NCBI GenBank assembly: GCA_041402045.1
Contig: JAWKSZ010000087.1
Span: 1 to 29,806, forward strand
Reading direction: 5' to 3'
DNA length: 29,806 bases
Origin: JAGQRJ01 sp041402045
GTDB lineage: Bacteria > Planctomycetota > J058
The translations under genes and the position numbers were made by a program. The notes under the pieces were generated by a model, which ran no database searches, was not told where the DNA came from, and was given only the letters and a program-made list of their open reading frames with translations. Shown piece by piece: positions 8,141 through 16,755 of this stretch (the first letter of the stretch is position 1; each line of letters begins with the position of its first letter).

Positions 8141-9261
8141 GCGGGCTCGCGCAGCATGCGGCGGTAGACCCGCAGGGTGCCCTCGACCATGGCGTCGGTG
8201 GAGAACCCGCGCTGCACGAGGTCGAAGGCGTTGGCGGCCAGACGCCGACCGAGCTCGGGGTCCGCCAGGTAGCGGTTCACGGCGCGGGCGATCGCCGCGC
8301 CGTCGCGGATCGGGCAGAGCAGGCCGGTCTCGCCGTCGTGGACCATTTCGGGCATGCCCCCAGCCTGGGTCCCGACCACCGGGGTTCGCGCGGCCATGGC
8401 GTCGAGCACGCTCGTGCCCAGGCCCTCCATGTGGCTGGGCATGACGAACACGTCCAGCGCCTTGAGCAGCGAGGGCACGTCGGTGCGGAACCCGGGGAAG
8501 CGCACGCGGTCCGCGATCCCCAGCGAGCGCGCCTGGGCCTCGAGGTCCTCGCGCAGCTCGCCGTCGCCCACGATCGCGAAGGTCGTGCGCGGGTGCTCGG
8601 CCAGGATGTGGGGCGCCGCCTCCAGCAGGTAGCGCTGGCCCTTGTGGTCGGCCATGTGCGCCACGTTGGCCACGAGCTTGTCCCCGGCGGGGACCTCGAG
8701 CTCCGCGCGCAGCTCGGCCGTGCGCTCGGGAGCCCGCACGATCCGGCCCACGTCGATCCCCGAGTGCACGCACTCGATCCGGGTGGGCGGGATCCCGTCC
8801 TGGATCAGCACGCGCTTGATCGCCTCGGACACCGTCACGTAGCGATCGACGCCGTGCAGGTACTTGAGGTGGTTCAGGCCGAAGAACGAGCGGCGGAAGA
8901 TCGAGAAGTCGACGCGCCGGGCCACGAGCATGCGCGGGCGGCGCTTGCCGAGGCTGGCCACGGCCACCGCGCCCAGGGTGTGGGCGTGGCTGGTGTGGGC
9001 GTGGACGAAGCTGAAGTAGCCCCGGCGGATCAGCGCGCGCAGGCGCAGGATCGCCAGGGCGTCCGCCTCGCCGTGCATGCGCAGCTCGTGCACGAGGTGC
9101 CCGCGTTCGCGGGCGCGCTCGGTCATGGGGCTCCCCGGCTGGCTGACCAGCTCGCAGGACACGCCGCGCTCGGCCAGCCCGTCGAGCAGGTAGAGCAGCT
9201 GCTGCTCGCCGCCTCGCCAGGTAGGCTCGGTGTTCAGGTGCAGGATTCGCAAGACCTTCAC
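8137..9261 (-). CDS. GT4-family glycosyltransferase
   Basis: A 374-aa GT-B fold retaining glycosyltransferase that uses a nucleotide sugar. The N-terminal domain begins VLRILHLNTEPTWRGGEQQ, the acceptor-side glycine motif of GT4 enzymes. The C-terminal donor-binding domain shows VHSGIDVGRI, a VANVAHMADHKGQ stretch, and MEGLGTSVLDAMAARTPVVG, a variant of the E-x7-E motif that ends in Asp, followed by GGMPEMVHDGETGLL. Translation starts at GTG 9261, 14 bases after the stop of another GT4 gene, and its stop overlaps the ABC exporter start. No signal peptide or membrane segment is seen, so it works at the cytoplasmic face. Acceptor and sugar are unknown; an envelope polysaccharide or lipid-linked glycan is likely from context. 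Confidence 0.88.
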   Translation of the reverse strand: MKVLRILHLNTEPTWRGGEQQLLYLLDGLAERGVSCELVSQPGSPMTERARERGHLVHELRMHGEADALAILRLRALIRRGYFSFVHAHTSHAHTLGAVAVASLGKRRPRMLVARRVDFSIFRRSFFGLNHLKYLHGVDRYVTVSEAIKRVLIQDGIPPTRIECVHSGIDVGRIVRAPERTAELRAELEVPAGDKLVANVAHMADHKGQRYLLEAAPHILAEHPRTTFAIVGDGELREDLEAQARSLGIADRVRFPGFRTDVPSLLKALDVFVMPSHMEGLGTSVLDAMAARTPVVGTQAGGMPEMVHDGETGLLCPIRDGAAIARAVNRYLADPELGRRLAANAFDLVQRGFSTDAMVEGTLRVYRRMLREPA

Positions 9262-9275
9262 GCGCAGCCCGCCGC

Positions 9276-10472
9276 TCAGACCTTGGCGGTCTGCTGCTTC
9301 TCGGCCAGGACCTCTTCGTAGATCGCGAACATGCGCTCGAAGTGGTGGTCCCAGCTCAGCGCCTCGGCGGCGGCGCGGGCGGCCTGGCCCATGGCCAGGC
9401 GCTTGGTCTCGTCGCTGGCCAGCTCGGTGATCCGGCGCGCGATCGTGTCGGCGTCGTCGGGGTCCTCGAGCCGCCAGCCGGAGACGCCGTCCTCGACGAC
9501 CTCGGCGGCGCCGGCCTTGACGCTGACCAGCGCGGGGACGCCGGTGGCCATGGCCTCGAGGACCACGTTCCCGAACGCGTCGAAGCGCGTGGGGAGCACG
9601 AACAGGTCGGAGAAGCCGTGCCAGCGCTCAACCAGGTCCTGGGTGCCGTAGAGCCGCACGGCGTCCACGACGTCCAGGCGCTTGATCTCGGCGGCCAGCT
9701 CGCGCTCGTAGTGGTGGCTCTCGCGGCCCACCACGCAGATCCGCAGCTGGCGCCCGTCGGGGAGCCCGCCCTGCTCCTTGATCTTGGCCGCGGCGCGGAT
9801 CAGGGCGGGCACGCCCTTGCGCCGGTAGTCGTGGCCCACGCAGAGCACGAGGAACGGGTTCTTGGGCAGGGACAGGCGCTCGACGTACTCGTCCCGCCAC
9901 TCGGCGCGCTTGTCGGGGTGGAAGCGCTCGACGTCGATCCCGTTGTAGAGCGTGATCACCTCGTCGTCGGTCAGGCCGTAGCGCTGCTTGATCTGGTCGC
10001 CGGCCAGGTCGCTCATGGCCACGACCCGGTGGAAGTTGCCCCGGGTGAAGCGGCGCTGCTCGACCGCCAGCACCTGCTTCTGGTGCAGGCTGGCGCGCTT
10101 GACCTTCTTCTTGAGCGCGCTGCCTCCGGCTTCGTCGATCGAGTAGGTCTGGTAGTCGAGCAGGCAGCCCGAGCCGTCGGTGTAGATGTCCTGATACGAG
10201 CTCTTGGAGAACCCGTGGACGATGTCGAAGTCCTCGCGGCGCACGTTGCGGGTCAGCCAGCGGTCGAAGCTCCACACCTTCATGAACCGGATCTGCTTCC
10301 AGGTGTTGGGCACCTTGTGGATCTTGATCCGCGGGTCGACGTGCTCGTCCCAGAAGTTGCAGAAGTAGTGGACCTCGTGCCCTGCGTCGGCGAGGCGCCG
10401 GACGAGGTCGAACACGTAGCGCTCGACGCCGCCCTGGAACGTGTAGCGGGTGTGGGTGATCGCGACCTTCAT
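9276..10472 (-). CDS. GT4-family glycosyltransferase (WaaG-like)
   Basis: A 398-aa GT-B glycosyltransferase, first gene of a three-gene unit with a second GT4 and an ABC exporter. The N-terminus (MKVAITHTRYTFQGGVERYV) and the following LADAGHEVHYF are typical of WaaG/RfaG-like enzymes that add sugars to lipopolysaccharide cores. The donor domain contains LYNGIDVERFHPDKR, CVGHDYRRKGVPALIRAA, and FDAFGNVVLEAMATGVPALV with the second Glu of the E-x7-E motif, then GAAEVVEDGVSGW. It starts at ATG 10472 with no clear ribosome-binding site. Its GC-rich coding is like the neighbours, giving no sign of recent transfer. A role in envelope glycan synthesis is inferred; substrate unknown. Confidence 0.88.
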   Translation of the reverse strand: MKVAITHTRYTFQGGVERYVFDLVRRLADAGHEVHYFCNFWDEHVDPRIKIHKVPNTWKQIRFMKVWSFDRWLTRNVRREDFDIVHGFSKSSYQDIYTDGSGCLLDYQTYSIDEAGGSALKKKVKRASLHQKQVLAVEQRRFTRGNFHRVVAMSDLAGDQIKQRYGLTDDEVITLYNGIDVERFHPDKRAEWRDEYVERLSLPKNPFLVLCVGHDYRRKGVPALIRAAAKIKEQGGLPDGRQLRICVVGRESHHYERELAAEIKRLDVVDAVRLYGTQDLVERWHGFSDLFVLPTRFDAFGNVVLEAMATGVPALVSVKAGAAEVVEDGVSGWRLEDPDDADTIARRITELASDETKRLAMGQAARAAAEALSWDHHFERMFAIYEEVLAEKQQTAKV

Positions 10473-10897
10473 GAACGGCGGATTCTGCCCGAGGACGCGC
10501 GGAAATCCAAGGCTGCTTGGGGCTTGCGGGGGGCGGTCCGAGTCAGCGCGTTGGAGGTCCGGCTGCTCGCCGGCCCTCGGCGCCCCTGACTGCGTCGTTC
10601 GTCGGCGCCTGGGGTCGCTAAACGGAATCGCGCGAGGCTGGGTCGTCGAGAGATCCGATCACCCCCCGGCTGCCGACGAGTCGTGGGTTCCGTCTATCAG
10701 AAGCTCCGCCGAGCGCGGAGCTCTCTGGCGTGCGGCTGGAGCGCGTGGGCGCATGGGCGCAACGAGGGATCAGCCGGGGCGTGGCAGTGCATGACCGCTC
10801 CCGCCGCGGGCGGAGCCGATCCTGAGCGGGCGAGGGAGCGCCAGAGCGCCGAGGAGCCAACCACCACCCTCGAACGCTCAGAGTCGTGAACGCCGGC
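10473..10897. other. Gene-free region of 425 bp between two minus-strand operons
   Basis: No open frame here has family-like sequence or a good ribosome-binding site, and no tRNA or other RNA gene was recognised. It should contain the end of the kinase operon transcript (right side) and the promoter of the glycosyltransferase/exporter operon (left side). Two strong hairpins are visible: 10702-10722 (8-bp stem, 5-base loop) and 10797-10816 (8-bp stem with one bulged C). Neither is followed by a T-run. No convincing -35/-10 pair was found. Confidence 0.5.
10797..10816 (-). terminator. Hairpin downstream of the kinase gene, possible transcription end
   Basis: GCTCCCGCC and GGCGGAGC form an 8-bp GC-rich stem with one bulge and a 3-base loop, about 80 bases past the kinase stop codon. 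There is no T-tract, so intrinsic termination is uncertain; it could equally stabilise a 3' end. Confidence 0.3.
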
Positions 10898-13444
10898 TCA
10901 GCGGATCTGGGGGCCGACCTCGACCCGCAGCTCGAGCGCCCAGGCGCGCAAGATCTCCTCACCACCAGCCCCGGCGCGGCGCGCGCGCTCGCGCAGGCCC
11001 GCGGGCAAGCGCTCCCGGGCCTGGTACGCCTGGAGCGCCTCGTCGGCGCGCTGCAGCTCACCGCACGCCCACAGCGTCGTCGCCAGCCAGGCCAGGGCGC
11101 GGAAGTCGCTGTAGTCCAGGCGAACGAAGGCCTCCAGCGCCTGGCAGGCGGGCGCCGCCAGCGCGGGGCCGCCGGCGAGGTAGGCCTGCCACGCCACGTT
11201 CGCGGCGAGCACGCAGCGCACGTCGGCGGCCGAGCTCGACTCCAGCACTCTCCAGGCCTCGGCGCAGGCTCGCGGGTGCTCCCCCACTGCGCCCAAGGCT
11301 TGCGCGCGCACGTCGCTGGGAGGGGTGCCCTCGAGCACGGCCAGGGCGTCGGCGAAGCGCCCGCGGGCGCAGAGGGCGCGGCCCGTGAGCAGCCTGAGCG
11401 GGGTGTCGGCGCCAGGGCTGTCTCGGTGCTCGGCGAGCAGCGCGGTCCCGTGCTCGATCGCCTGGTCGTGGAGCCCGAGCACACTGAGCAGGCGCACGCG
11501 GCGCGCGCCCAGGACCCGGCGCGCGTCGCCCTCCGCGCGCGGATAGGCCCTGTCGATCAGCTCGAGGTAGGGCCGGGCCAGGTGTGAGGACCCGGTCCAG
11601 AGCTCCAGGAGGTAGCTCAGGAGCGCCGGGTCTTGATCGGCGGCCGCCTCACCCAGGGCCAGGAGGAGGTCCTCCCCAGGTCCGGGGTCGCCGGCCAGCT
11701 TCCCGCGGCGTGCCAGGTTCGCGGCCAGTGGCGCGAGCTTGTAGACCTCGTCGCGCAGCGCGCCGGGGTCGGTCCAGCCGACGGCTGCGCGCAGCCTCAA
11801 GACCAGGGCCAGTCGGCGGGCCTGCTCCTCGCTCAGCGGACGGCGTTCGCCGTCTGGAGGGATCTGGCGCGCCACCCGCCTCGCCAGGTCCGGGGCGAGC
11901 GCGGGGGGCGCGGCGGCGCGACCCAGGGTCGGAGCGACCACGAGCGCGGCGTCGAGGTCGTCCGCGCGCACGAGGGCCTCGAGCGCCTGGAGGCGGACCC
12001 GGCGTGCGTAGTCGAGGGGAGCGCCTGGCCACAGCGCGCTCGAGGCCTCCAGCCAGCGCGCGTGACGCAGGAAGAGCTCTACCTGTGCGGCGCCGCGCCA
12101 ACAGGGCGCGAGCGCTTCGGCGCGCGCGACCCGCTCCGCCACGTCCATGAGCTGCTGCCGGTCGAGGTTCGCCGCGCGGCGCGCCTCGACCAGCCGGGCG
12201 AGCTGCTCGAACTCCAGGTAGGTCACCTCCCGCGAGGCGCGTCGCAGCGCCGCCTCGGCGTAGGGAGCCGCGGTGCGGGAGTCGAGGATCGCCACACACG
12301 CAGCCAGGGCCTCGCGCTCGGGGCAGGCAGGCGCGCGCTCGAGCTGCGCCTGCGCCCGCTCCACGGTGCCCCCGTCCAGCAGCTGCTCCATGGCCAGCAG
12401 CAAGCGCGCGCGAGCGGCGCTCAGCGGGAGCGGGCCCTGCGCTTCGAGCGCGGCCAGCTCGTCCTGGAGGCCCTGCGCGCGCAGCCGCGCCGCCGCGGCG
12501 CGGATCCCGGCGCTGGCCAGGACCTCGTCCAGCTCGAGCCCGCGCGGCTGACGCCAAGCCCAGGCCGCGCCGCACACCGCCGCGAAGCTCAGCGCGGCGA
12601 CGGTCAGGAGGGCCATCCGCGGCCGCCGACGCGCTGCGGGCTGCCCTGGACGATAGTCGCTGAGGGCGTCCGCGAGGGCGGCCGCATCGGGGTAGCGCGC
12701 CGCAGGGTCCGGGGCGAGGGCGCGCAGGCAGATCCGGTCCAGGACAGGATCACCGGCCCCGCTGGCGCTGGGGGGCTCGGGCAGCGCGCGCTTGCGCTCG
12801 AACAGCTCCCCCAGCGAGGGCGCCGCTCCCCCGGGGGGCTGTCCGGTGAGGAGCACGTAGAGGATCCCGCCGGCGCCGTAGACGTCGGCACGGGCGTCCA
12901 CCTCGTCGCCTTGGAGCTGCTCGGGAGCGGCGAACAGCGGCGTCCCTACGATCGCCCCGGTGCGGGTCAAGCGCTCGCTCCCCACGAGGGCGGCGACCCC
13001 CAGGTCGGCCAGCAGCAGCCGCCCGTCCCGGGTCAGGAGCACGTTGCTGGGCTTCACGTCGCGGTGCACGATCCCCGCTTCATGCAAGGCCGCCAGCGCG
13101 CGCGCGACCTGCGCGGCGAGGCGCGCGGCCTGCGCCGGAGCCACCTGGCGCAGCCCGAGTTCCTCGCCGTCGACGAGCTGCATCACGAGGTACCCCAGAC
13201 CCTCGGACTCACCCGCGGCGTGGACCGTGACCAGGTTGGGGTGGCGCACGCGGGTGGCAGCCTGGGCCTCGCGCAGGAAGCGCTGGCGCACCCGCGGGTT
13301 CGCCAGGGGGATCAGCTTCAGCGCCACCTCACGGTGGAGCTGAAGGTCCTGCGCGCGATAGACCGTGCCGCTCGCTCCCCGCCCGAGCTCTTCCAGCAGG
13401 CGGTAGCCTGCGAACACCCCGAGTTCACCGGGGGCGGGGCTCAA
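10898..13444 (-). CDS. Transmembrane Hanks-type Ser/Thr protein kinase with helical-repeat (TPR-like) C-terminus
   Basis: About 848 aa. The kinase domain (about 12-265) has the glycine loop LGRGASGTVYRA (20-31), ATP-binding Lys43 in VALK, catalytic HRDVKPSN (Asp129), DLG at 147-149 in place of DFG, and GTPLFAAPEQ, so it should be active. One membrane segment lies at about 277-297. The remaining 550 residues are Ala/Leu/Arg-rich helices resembling tetratricopeptide or Sel1-like repeats and would lie outside the cytoplasm. The start is uncertain: TTG 13444 is preferred because it overlaps the GT2 stop (TTGA), as the GTGA junctions elsewhere do; GTG 13417 is the alternative. Being last in an operon with glycosyltransferases suggests control of envelope glycosylation, which is inference. 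Confidence 0.88.
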   Translation of the reverse strand: MSPAPGELGVFAGYRLLEELGRGASGTVYRAQDLQLHREVALKLIPLANPRVRQRFLREAQAATRVRHPNLVTVHAAGESEGLGYLVMQLVDGEELGLRQVAPAQAARLAAQVARALAALHEAGIVHRDVKPSNVLLTRDGRLLLADLGVAALVGSERLTRTGAIVGTPLFAAPEQLQGDEVDARADVYGAGGILYVLLTGQPPGGAAPSLGELFERKRALPEPPSASGAGDPVLDRICLRALAPDPAARYPDAAALADALSDYRPGQPAARRRPRMALLTVAALSFAAVCGAAWAWRQPRGLELDEVLASAGIRAAAARLRAQGLQDELAALEAQGPLPLSAARARLLLAMEQLLDGGTVERAQAQLERAPACPEREALAACVAILDSRTAAPYAEAALRRASREVTYLEFEQLARLVEARRAANLDRQQLMDVAERVARAEALAPCWRGAAQVELFLRHARWLEASSALWPGAPLDYARRVRLQALEALVRADDLDAALVVAPTLGRAAAPPALAPDLARRVARQIPPDGERRPLSEEQARRLALVLRLRAAVGWTDPGALRDEVYKLAPLAANLARRGKLAGDPGPGEDLLLALGEAAADQDPALLSYLLELWTGSSHLARPYLELIDRAYPRAEGDARRVLGARRVRLLSVLGLHDQAIEHGTALLAEHRDSPGADTPLRLLTGRALCARGRFADALAVLEGTPPSDVRAQALGAVGEHPRACAEAWRVLESSSAADVRCVLAANVAWQAYLAGGPALAAPACQALEAFVRLDYSDFRALAWLATTLWACGELQRADEALQAYQARERLPAGLRERARRAGAGGEEILRAWALELRVEVGPQIR

Positions 13445-14154
13445 GGGCGGACGCGGTAGTAGAGGATGTGATACAGGGCGGCCAGGCCGTCCTTCCACGT
13501 GATCTTCTTGCCCTCCTCGTAGCTGCGCCCGGCGTAGCTGATCGGGACCTCGTAGAGGCGCCAGCCGCCCTTGGAGAGCTTGGCGGTGATCTCGGGTTCG
13601 ATCCCGAAGCGCTTGGAGCGCAGGCCCAGGGAGAGCGCCACGTGGCGGAACATGGCCTTGTAGCAGACCTCCATGTCCGTGAGGTTGTAGCCCGTGGTCA
13701 CGTTGCTGAGCAGGGTCAGCGCGCGGTTCGCGGTGAAGTGCCAGAAGTAGAGCACCCGGTGCGGGCCGCCGAGGAAGCGCGAGCCGAACACCGCGTCGGC
13801 GCGCCCGTCGAGCAGGGGCTCGAGCAGGCCGGGGAGGTCCTTGGGGTGATACTCGAGGTCGCCGTCCTGGATCACCACCAGGTCCCCGGTGGCGTGCTCG
13901 AGGGCGGTGCGCACTCCGGCGCCCTTGCCGCGGTTCTGGCCGTGCTGGACGAGCTTCAGCCGCGGCGCCCACGCGGGGTGCGCGTCGCGGAACGCCTCGA
14001 CCCGGGCCACGGTGTCGTCGGCGCTCCCGTCGTCGACCACGATCACCTCGCGCTCGAGGGGTAGCTCGACGGCGAACACGCGCCGCAGCAGCTCCTCAAT
14101 GGTCTGCGCTTCGTTGTACACGGGGATCAGGATCGAGATCGAGGAGGGGGTCAC
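13441..14154 (-). CDS. GT2 glycosyltransferase, dolichyl-phosphate-mannose-synthase-like
   Basis: A 237-aa cytoplasmic GT-A enzyme that probably transfers a sugar from a nucleotide sugar to a polyprenyl phosphate. It has the classic features: ISILIPVYNEAQTIEELL at the N-terminus, EVIVVDDGSADDT (DDGS at 41-44), NRGKGAGVRTALEHATGD, and the metal-binding QDGDLEYHP (Asp97, Asp99). The segment GSRFLGG and the C-terminal YEVPISYAGRSYEEGKKI are typical of the DPM1-like subfamily. No C-terminal membrane helices are present, so it is the soluble type. GTG 14154 starts nine bases after the GT-C gene. Its pairing with that membrane glycosyltransferase suggests donor (this gene) and user (neighbour). Confidence 0.92.
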   Translation of the reverse strand: MTPSSISILIPVYNEAQTIEELLRRVFAVELPLEREVIVVDDGSADDTVARVEAFRDAHPAWAPRLKLVQHGQNRGKGAGVRTALEHATGDLVVIQDGDLEYHPKDLPGLLEPLLDGRADAVFGSRFLGGPHRVLYFWHFTANRALTLLSNVTTGYNLTDMEVCYKAMFRHVALSLGLRSKRFGIEPEITAKLSKGGWRLYEVPISYAGRSYEEGKKITWKDGLAALYHILYYRVRP

Positions 14155-14163
14155 ACCGGGATC

Positions 14164-15699
14164 CTATCGCGAACTCGTGCCCTGGATCGGACCGGCGGGG
14201 AGCTCGAACACCAGCCAGCGGTAGCGGGTGGCCCCGGCGCGGTCGGCGAACCCGGGGTCGACCCGGCGGGCGCCCGCTGCGGCGAGGGCCGGGGTCAGGG
14301 CCTCGGGGCGCGCCGCGCGGTGGCGCACGTAGACCACCAGCCAGCGGACCCCCGCGGCGCGAGCCTCGTCCACGAGCTGGCCCGGCGTGAGCGACGGGAC
14401 GTCGCGATACGCGGCGCCTGCGTAGTGCGCGACGACTCGGGCGTCGATCCCCCACACCTCCTGGGGCTGGTCGCGCGCTGCGATCCAGGCGCCCACCGCC
14501 GCCTGCGGCCCTCGGCCCTCCTGCTGGGGGTCGAGGGCCTTGGGGAGGAGCGCCACGAGCCCCGCGGCGAGGGTCGCCGCGCAGGCGAGGCGCGCCCGCC
14601 CGCCAGCGAGGCGCCGCCAGGGCGCCCGGGCCCACGCCACCGCGGCCAGGGGCGCTACGAGCACGCCCGCGCTGGAGGCGTGGATCCGGCTGGTGTAGCC
14701 GTAGTTCGCGCGCAGGAGGATCTGCCCCGCGGCGAAGGCCGCCAGGGCCCAGGCCAGGGGCGGGGGGCGCGGGCGTGGCCCGGCGAGGACGCAGCCCAGC
14801 AAGGCCAGCACGAGCAGCGGGGGGACGCTGGCGCCCACGACCTTGTCGAGCGCGAAGGTGGCGGCGCCGAGGAAGCCGTCGACGGGGATCGTGACTCGAG
14901 GGTTCCCGTCGGCGGCCACGGCCTCGCGGTCGACCCAGGCGCGGAGCGTGTCCTCCGCTGGCGGACGCAGGGTCACCGGGGTGGCGTGGGTGAGCTGGCT
15001 CACGGTCTTGCGTCCGCTCAGCCGCCACGCGCCGTGGTGGGCGCGGAGCGCGAGCAGGTAGGGGCTGGCGACGAGGGTCGCCGCCAGCGCGAAGGCGACG
15101 ACGGAGGTCAGGCGACGGCGCCCACACCAGGCGAGGCCTGCGGCCAGGCCGACCGCGATCGTGAGCGCGTCGGCGCGCGCGAGGTAGGCCAGGCCGACGA
15201 CGGCGCCGGCCGAGGCAGCGTCCCGGGCCCGACCGCGGGCGGCCGCGCGCACCGCGAGCCCGGCGGCGAGCCCCTCCAGGCCGTGGGCCAGGCCGTAGCC
15301 CATGACCTGCCCGCCGAGGCGCACGAGGTAGGGGTGAGCGGCGGCCAGGAGCCCGGCGGCGAAGGCCGCGCGCTGCGGCGCGCGCGGGCAGAGCCAGGCC
15401 GCGGCGAGGGCCGCCCCGGGCGCGGCGAGGGCTGAGCCCGCGATCACCCCCGCGAGGGCCAGGCCTTCGAGGGGTAGTCCGCTCAGCAGGTGCAGCGCCG
15501 CGGTCAGCAGGCTCAAGAGCGGGCTGAAGCCAGGCTCGAGGCCGCCCGCGAGGTCGCCCAAGGCCCAGGCCCGGGCCTGGTCCAGCTCCACGACGCCGTC
15601 GGGGGAGAGCGAGGCGCAGCGCGCGGCGGCGACGCCGCGCAGCACGAGGGCGGCCAGGTAGACCCAGCCCAGGAGCCTGCGGTCGACGCGCGGCTCCAC
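14164..15699 (-). CDS. Polytopic membrane glycosyltransferase, GT-C fold (GT39/ArnT/PMT-like)
   Basis: A 511-aa protein with roughly ten hydrophobic segments and a soluble C-terminal domain of about 130 residues. The first outer loop contains acidic residues (SPDGVVELDQARAWALGD, Asp34 and Asp40), where GT-C enzymes such as ArnT and protein mannosyltransferases carry their catalytic Asp. The next segment (GFSPLLSLLTAALHLLSG) also fits this class. Such enzymes move a sugar from a polyprenyl-phosphate donor to a lipid or protein on the outer face of the membrane. The family match is by architecture and loop residues, so subclass and acceptor are unknown. GTG 15699 follows the GIDE-like gene by six bases, and the GT2 gene follows by nine. 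Confidence 0.78.
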   Translation of the reverse strand: MEPRVDRRLLGWVYLAALVLRGVAAARCASLSPDGVVELDQARAWALGDLAGGLEPGFSPLLSLLTAALHLLSGLPLEGLALAGVIAGSALAAPGAALAAAWLCPRAPQRAAFAAGLLAAAHPYLVRLGGQVMGYGLAHGLEGLAAGLAVRAAARGRARDAASAGAVVGLAYLARADALTIAVGLAAGLAWCGRRRLTSVVAFALAATLVASPYLLALRAHHGAWRLSGRKTVSQLTHATPVTLRPPAEDTLRAWVDREAVAADGNPRVTIPVDGFLGAATFALDKVVGASVPPLLVLALLGCVLAGPRPRPPPLAWALAAFAAGQILLRANYGYTSRIHASSAGVLVAPLAAVAWARAPWRRLAGGRARLACAATLAAGLVALLPKALDPQQEGRGPQAAVGAWIAARDQPQEVWGIDARVVAHYAGAAYRDVPSLTPGQLVDEARAAGVRWLVVYVRHRAARPEALTPALAAAGARRVDPGFADRAGATRYRWLVFELPAGPIQGTSSR

Positions 15700-15705
15700 C
15701 CGCGC

Positions 15706-16557
15706 TCAGCCCTTGAGCGCGGTCAGCCCGGCGCCGACCCCCGCCCCCAGGGCGAGCAGCAGCGCGCCGAAGCCCAGCACCGTGAGGAACCCGGCGCTCG
15801 ACGAGAGGTCGTCGACCAGCGCCTGCTTGCTGGGGGCGACGGCGATCAGGAACGGGTCGCCGCCCTGCAGCGTGCCGTCGCGGACCTCGCCGATCAGGGT
15901 CACCCGGGTCCCCGCGGCGATCCCCACGTAGGTCACCCGGGCCTCCTTGCCGACGCCGGCCGAGGTCGAGGCTTGGTGGAGCTGGGTCGCGCCGCGCGCG
16001 GTGGCGCCCTGGGGCACTACGCGCAGCTCGCCGACCCGGAGCGCGTCGGCCCAGCGGGTGTCGCTGCGCACCGTGCGCCAGCTCGACGACAGCCGGGAGG
16101 ACGAGCTGCGGGAGGACGTCGAGCGAGTGCTGCTGCTCGAACTGCGGGTGTCGCGCTCCTCGCGCTTCTCCTCGTAGTAGAGGACCTCGGTCCCGCGCTC
16201 GGGCAGACGCAGCGGGCTCGCGGGCTGGGGGACGACGCCCTCGACGCACACCAGTCCGCTGGCCTGGGCGGCCTCGGCCGGCGTCTTGACGGGCGTGGCC
16301 TGGACCTTGGCCTGCAGCGCCTGAGTCGAGCGGCTGGCGAGCAGCCCGCCGACGCCGATCAAGAACGCGACCGCGGCCACGATCCCGAGGACCAAGGGCA
16401 GCTTGGAGCCGGACCGCGCCGGCTGTGCAGGTGCGCCAGGCGCGGGAGCCGGCGATGGCGCCGCCGCGGGGGCGGGCGCGGGCCCGCTGAGCGGGCTCCC
16501 GCAGTACTCGCATTCGTGGGGGGTGCTGGAGTCGGCTCCGCAGTTCGTGCACTTCAT
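15706..16557 (-). CDS. Zinc-ribbon membrane protein with GIDE (MUL1-like) domain
   Basis: A 283-aa protein. The N-terminus is a zinc ribbon with two CxxC pairs (Cys3, Cys6, Cys16, Cys19). A Pro/Ala-rich linker, a membrane segment (about 53-74), a globular domain, and a second C-terminal hydrophobic helix follow. The globular domain resembles the GIDE domain of mitochondrial MUL1: CVEGVV, EVLYYEEKREER, and AAGTRVTLIGEV followed by PFLIAVAPSKQALVDDL directly before the last helix. A Ser/Arg-rich stretch interrupts the domain around residues 138-160. There is no RING finger, so the automatic E3-ubiquitin-ligase label given to such bacterial proteins would mislead. It starts at ATG 16557 and heads the operon with two glycosyltransferases and a kinase. 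Function unknown. Confidence 0.75.
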   Translation of the reverse strand: MKCTNCGADSSTPHECEYCGSPLSGPAPAPAAAPSPAPAPGAPAQPARSGSKLPLVLGIVAAVAFLIGVGGLLASRSTQALQAKVQATPVKTPAEAAQASGLVCVEGVVPQPASPLRLPERGTEVLYYEEKREERDTRSSSSSTRSTSSRSSSSRLSSSWRTVRSDTRWADALRVGELRVVPQGATARGATQLHQASTSAGVGKEARVTYVGIAAGTRVTLIGEVRDGTLQGGDPFLIAVAPSKQALVDDLSSSAGFLTVLGFGALLLALGAGVGAGLTALKG

Positions 16558-16755
16558 GGGCGCGAGTGTAGCGAACGCGCGGCGTGGGCGACCCGCTCCG
16601 TCGTGGTCGTGCAGGAGCCTGCCTCCCGCCTCCCTGGAGGAACGCGTCGCGTCAGGATCAAGTCCAGCAACGACCTACGGCGTGCGGCGCGGCGCGCCCC
16701 AGGCTGAAGAACCGTAGGTTCCTCCCCGTTCGCTAGACTCGCGGCGGAGGTGGCC

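Noticed and set aside
10702..10722. 8-bp hairpin as an intrinsic terminator
   Set aside because: It lies about 180 bases past the kinase stop and has no T-run; mentioned only within the description of the region.
10450..10794. Open frame across the gene-free region
   Set aside because: No ribosome-binding site, no family-like sequence, Arg-rich composition typical of non-coding GC-rich DNA.
16750..16752. GTG as start of the thioesterase-like gene
   Set aside because: The ribosome-binding site GGAGG overlaps it; the ATG six bases later has workable spacing.
16558..16755. Possible small RNA or tRNA in the gap before the thioesterase-like gene
   Set aside because: Only a 5-bp GAACC/GGTTC stem is seen; no cloverleaf or conserved T-loop.
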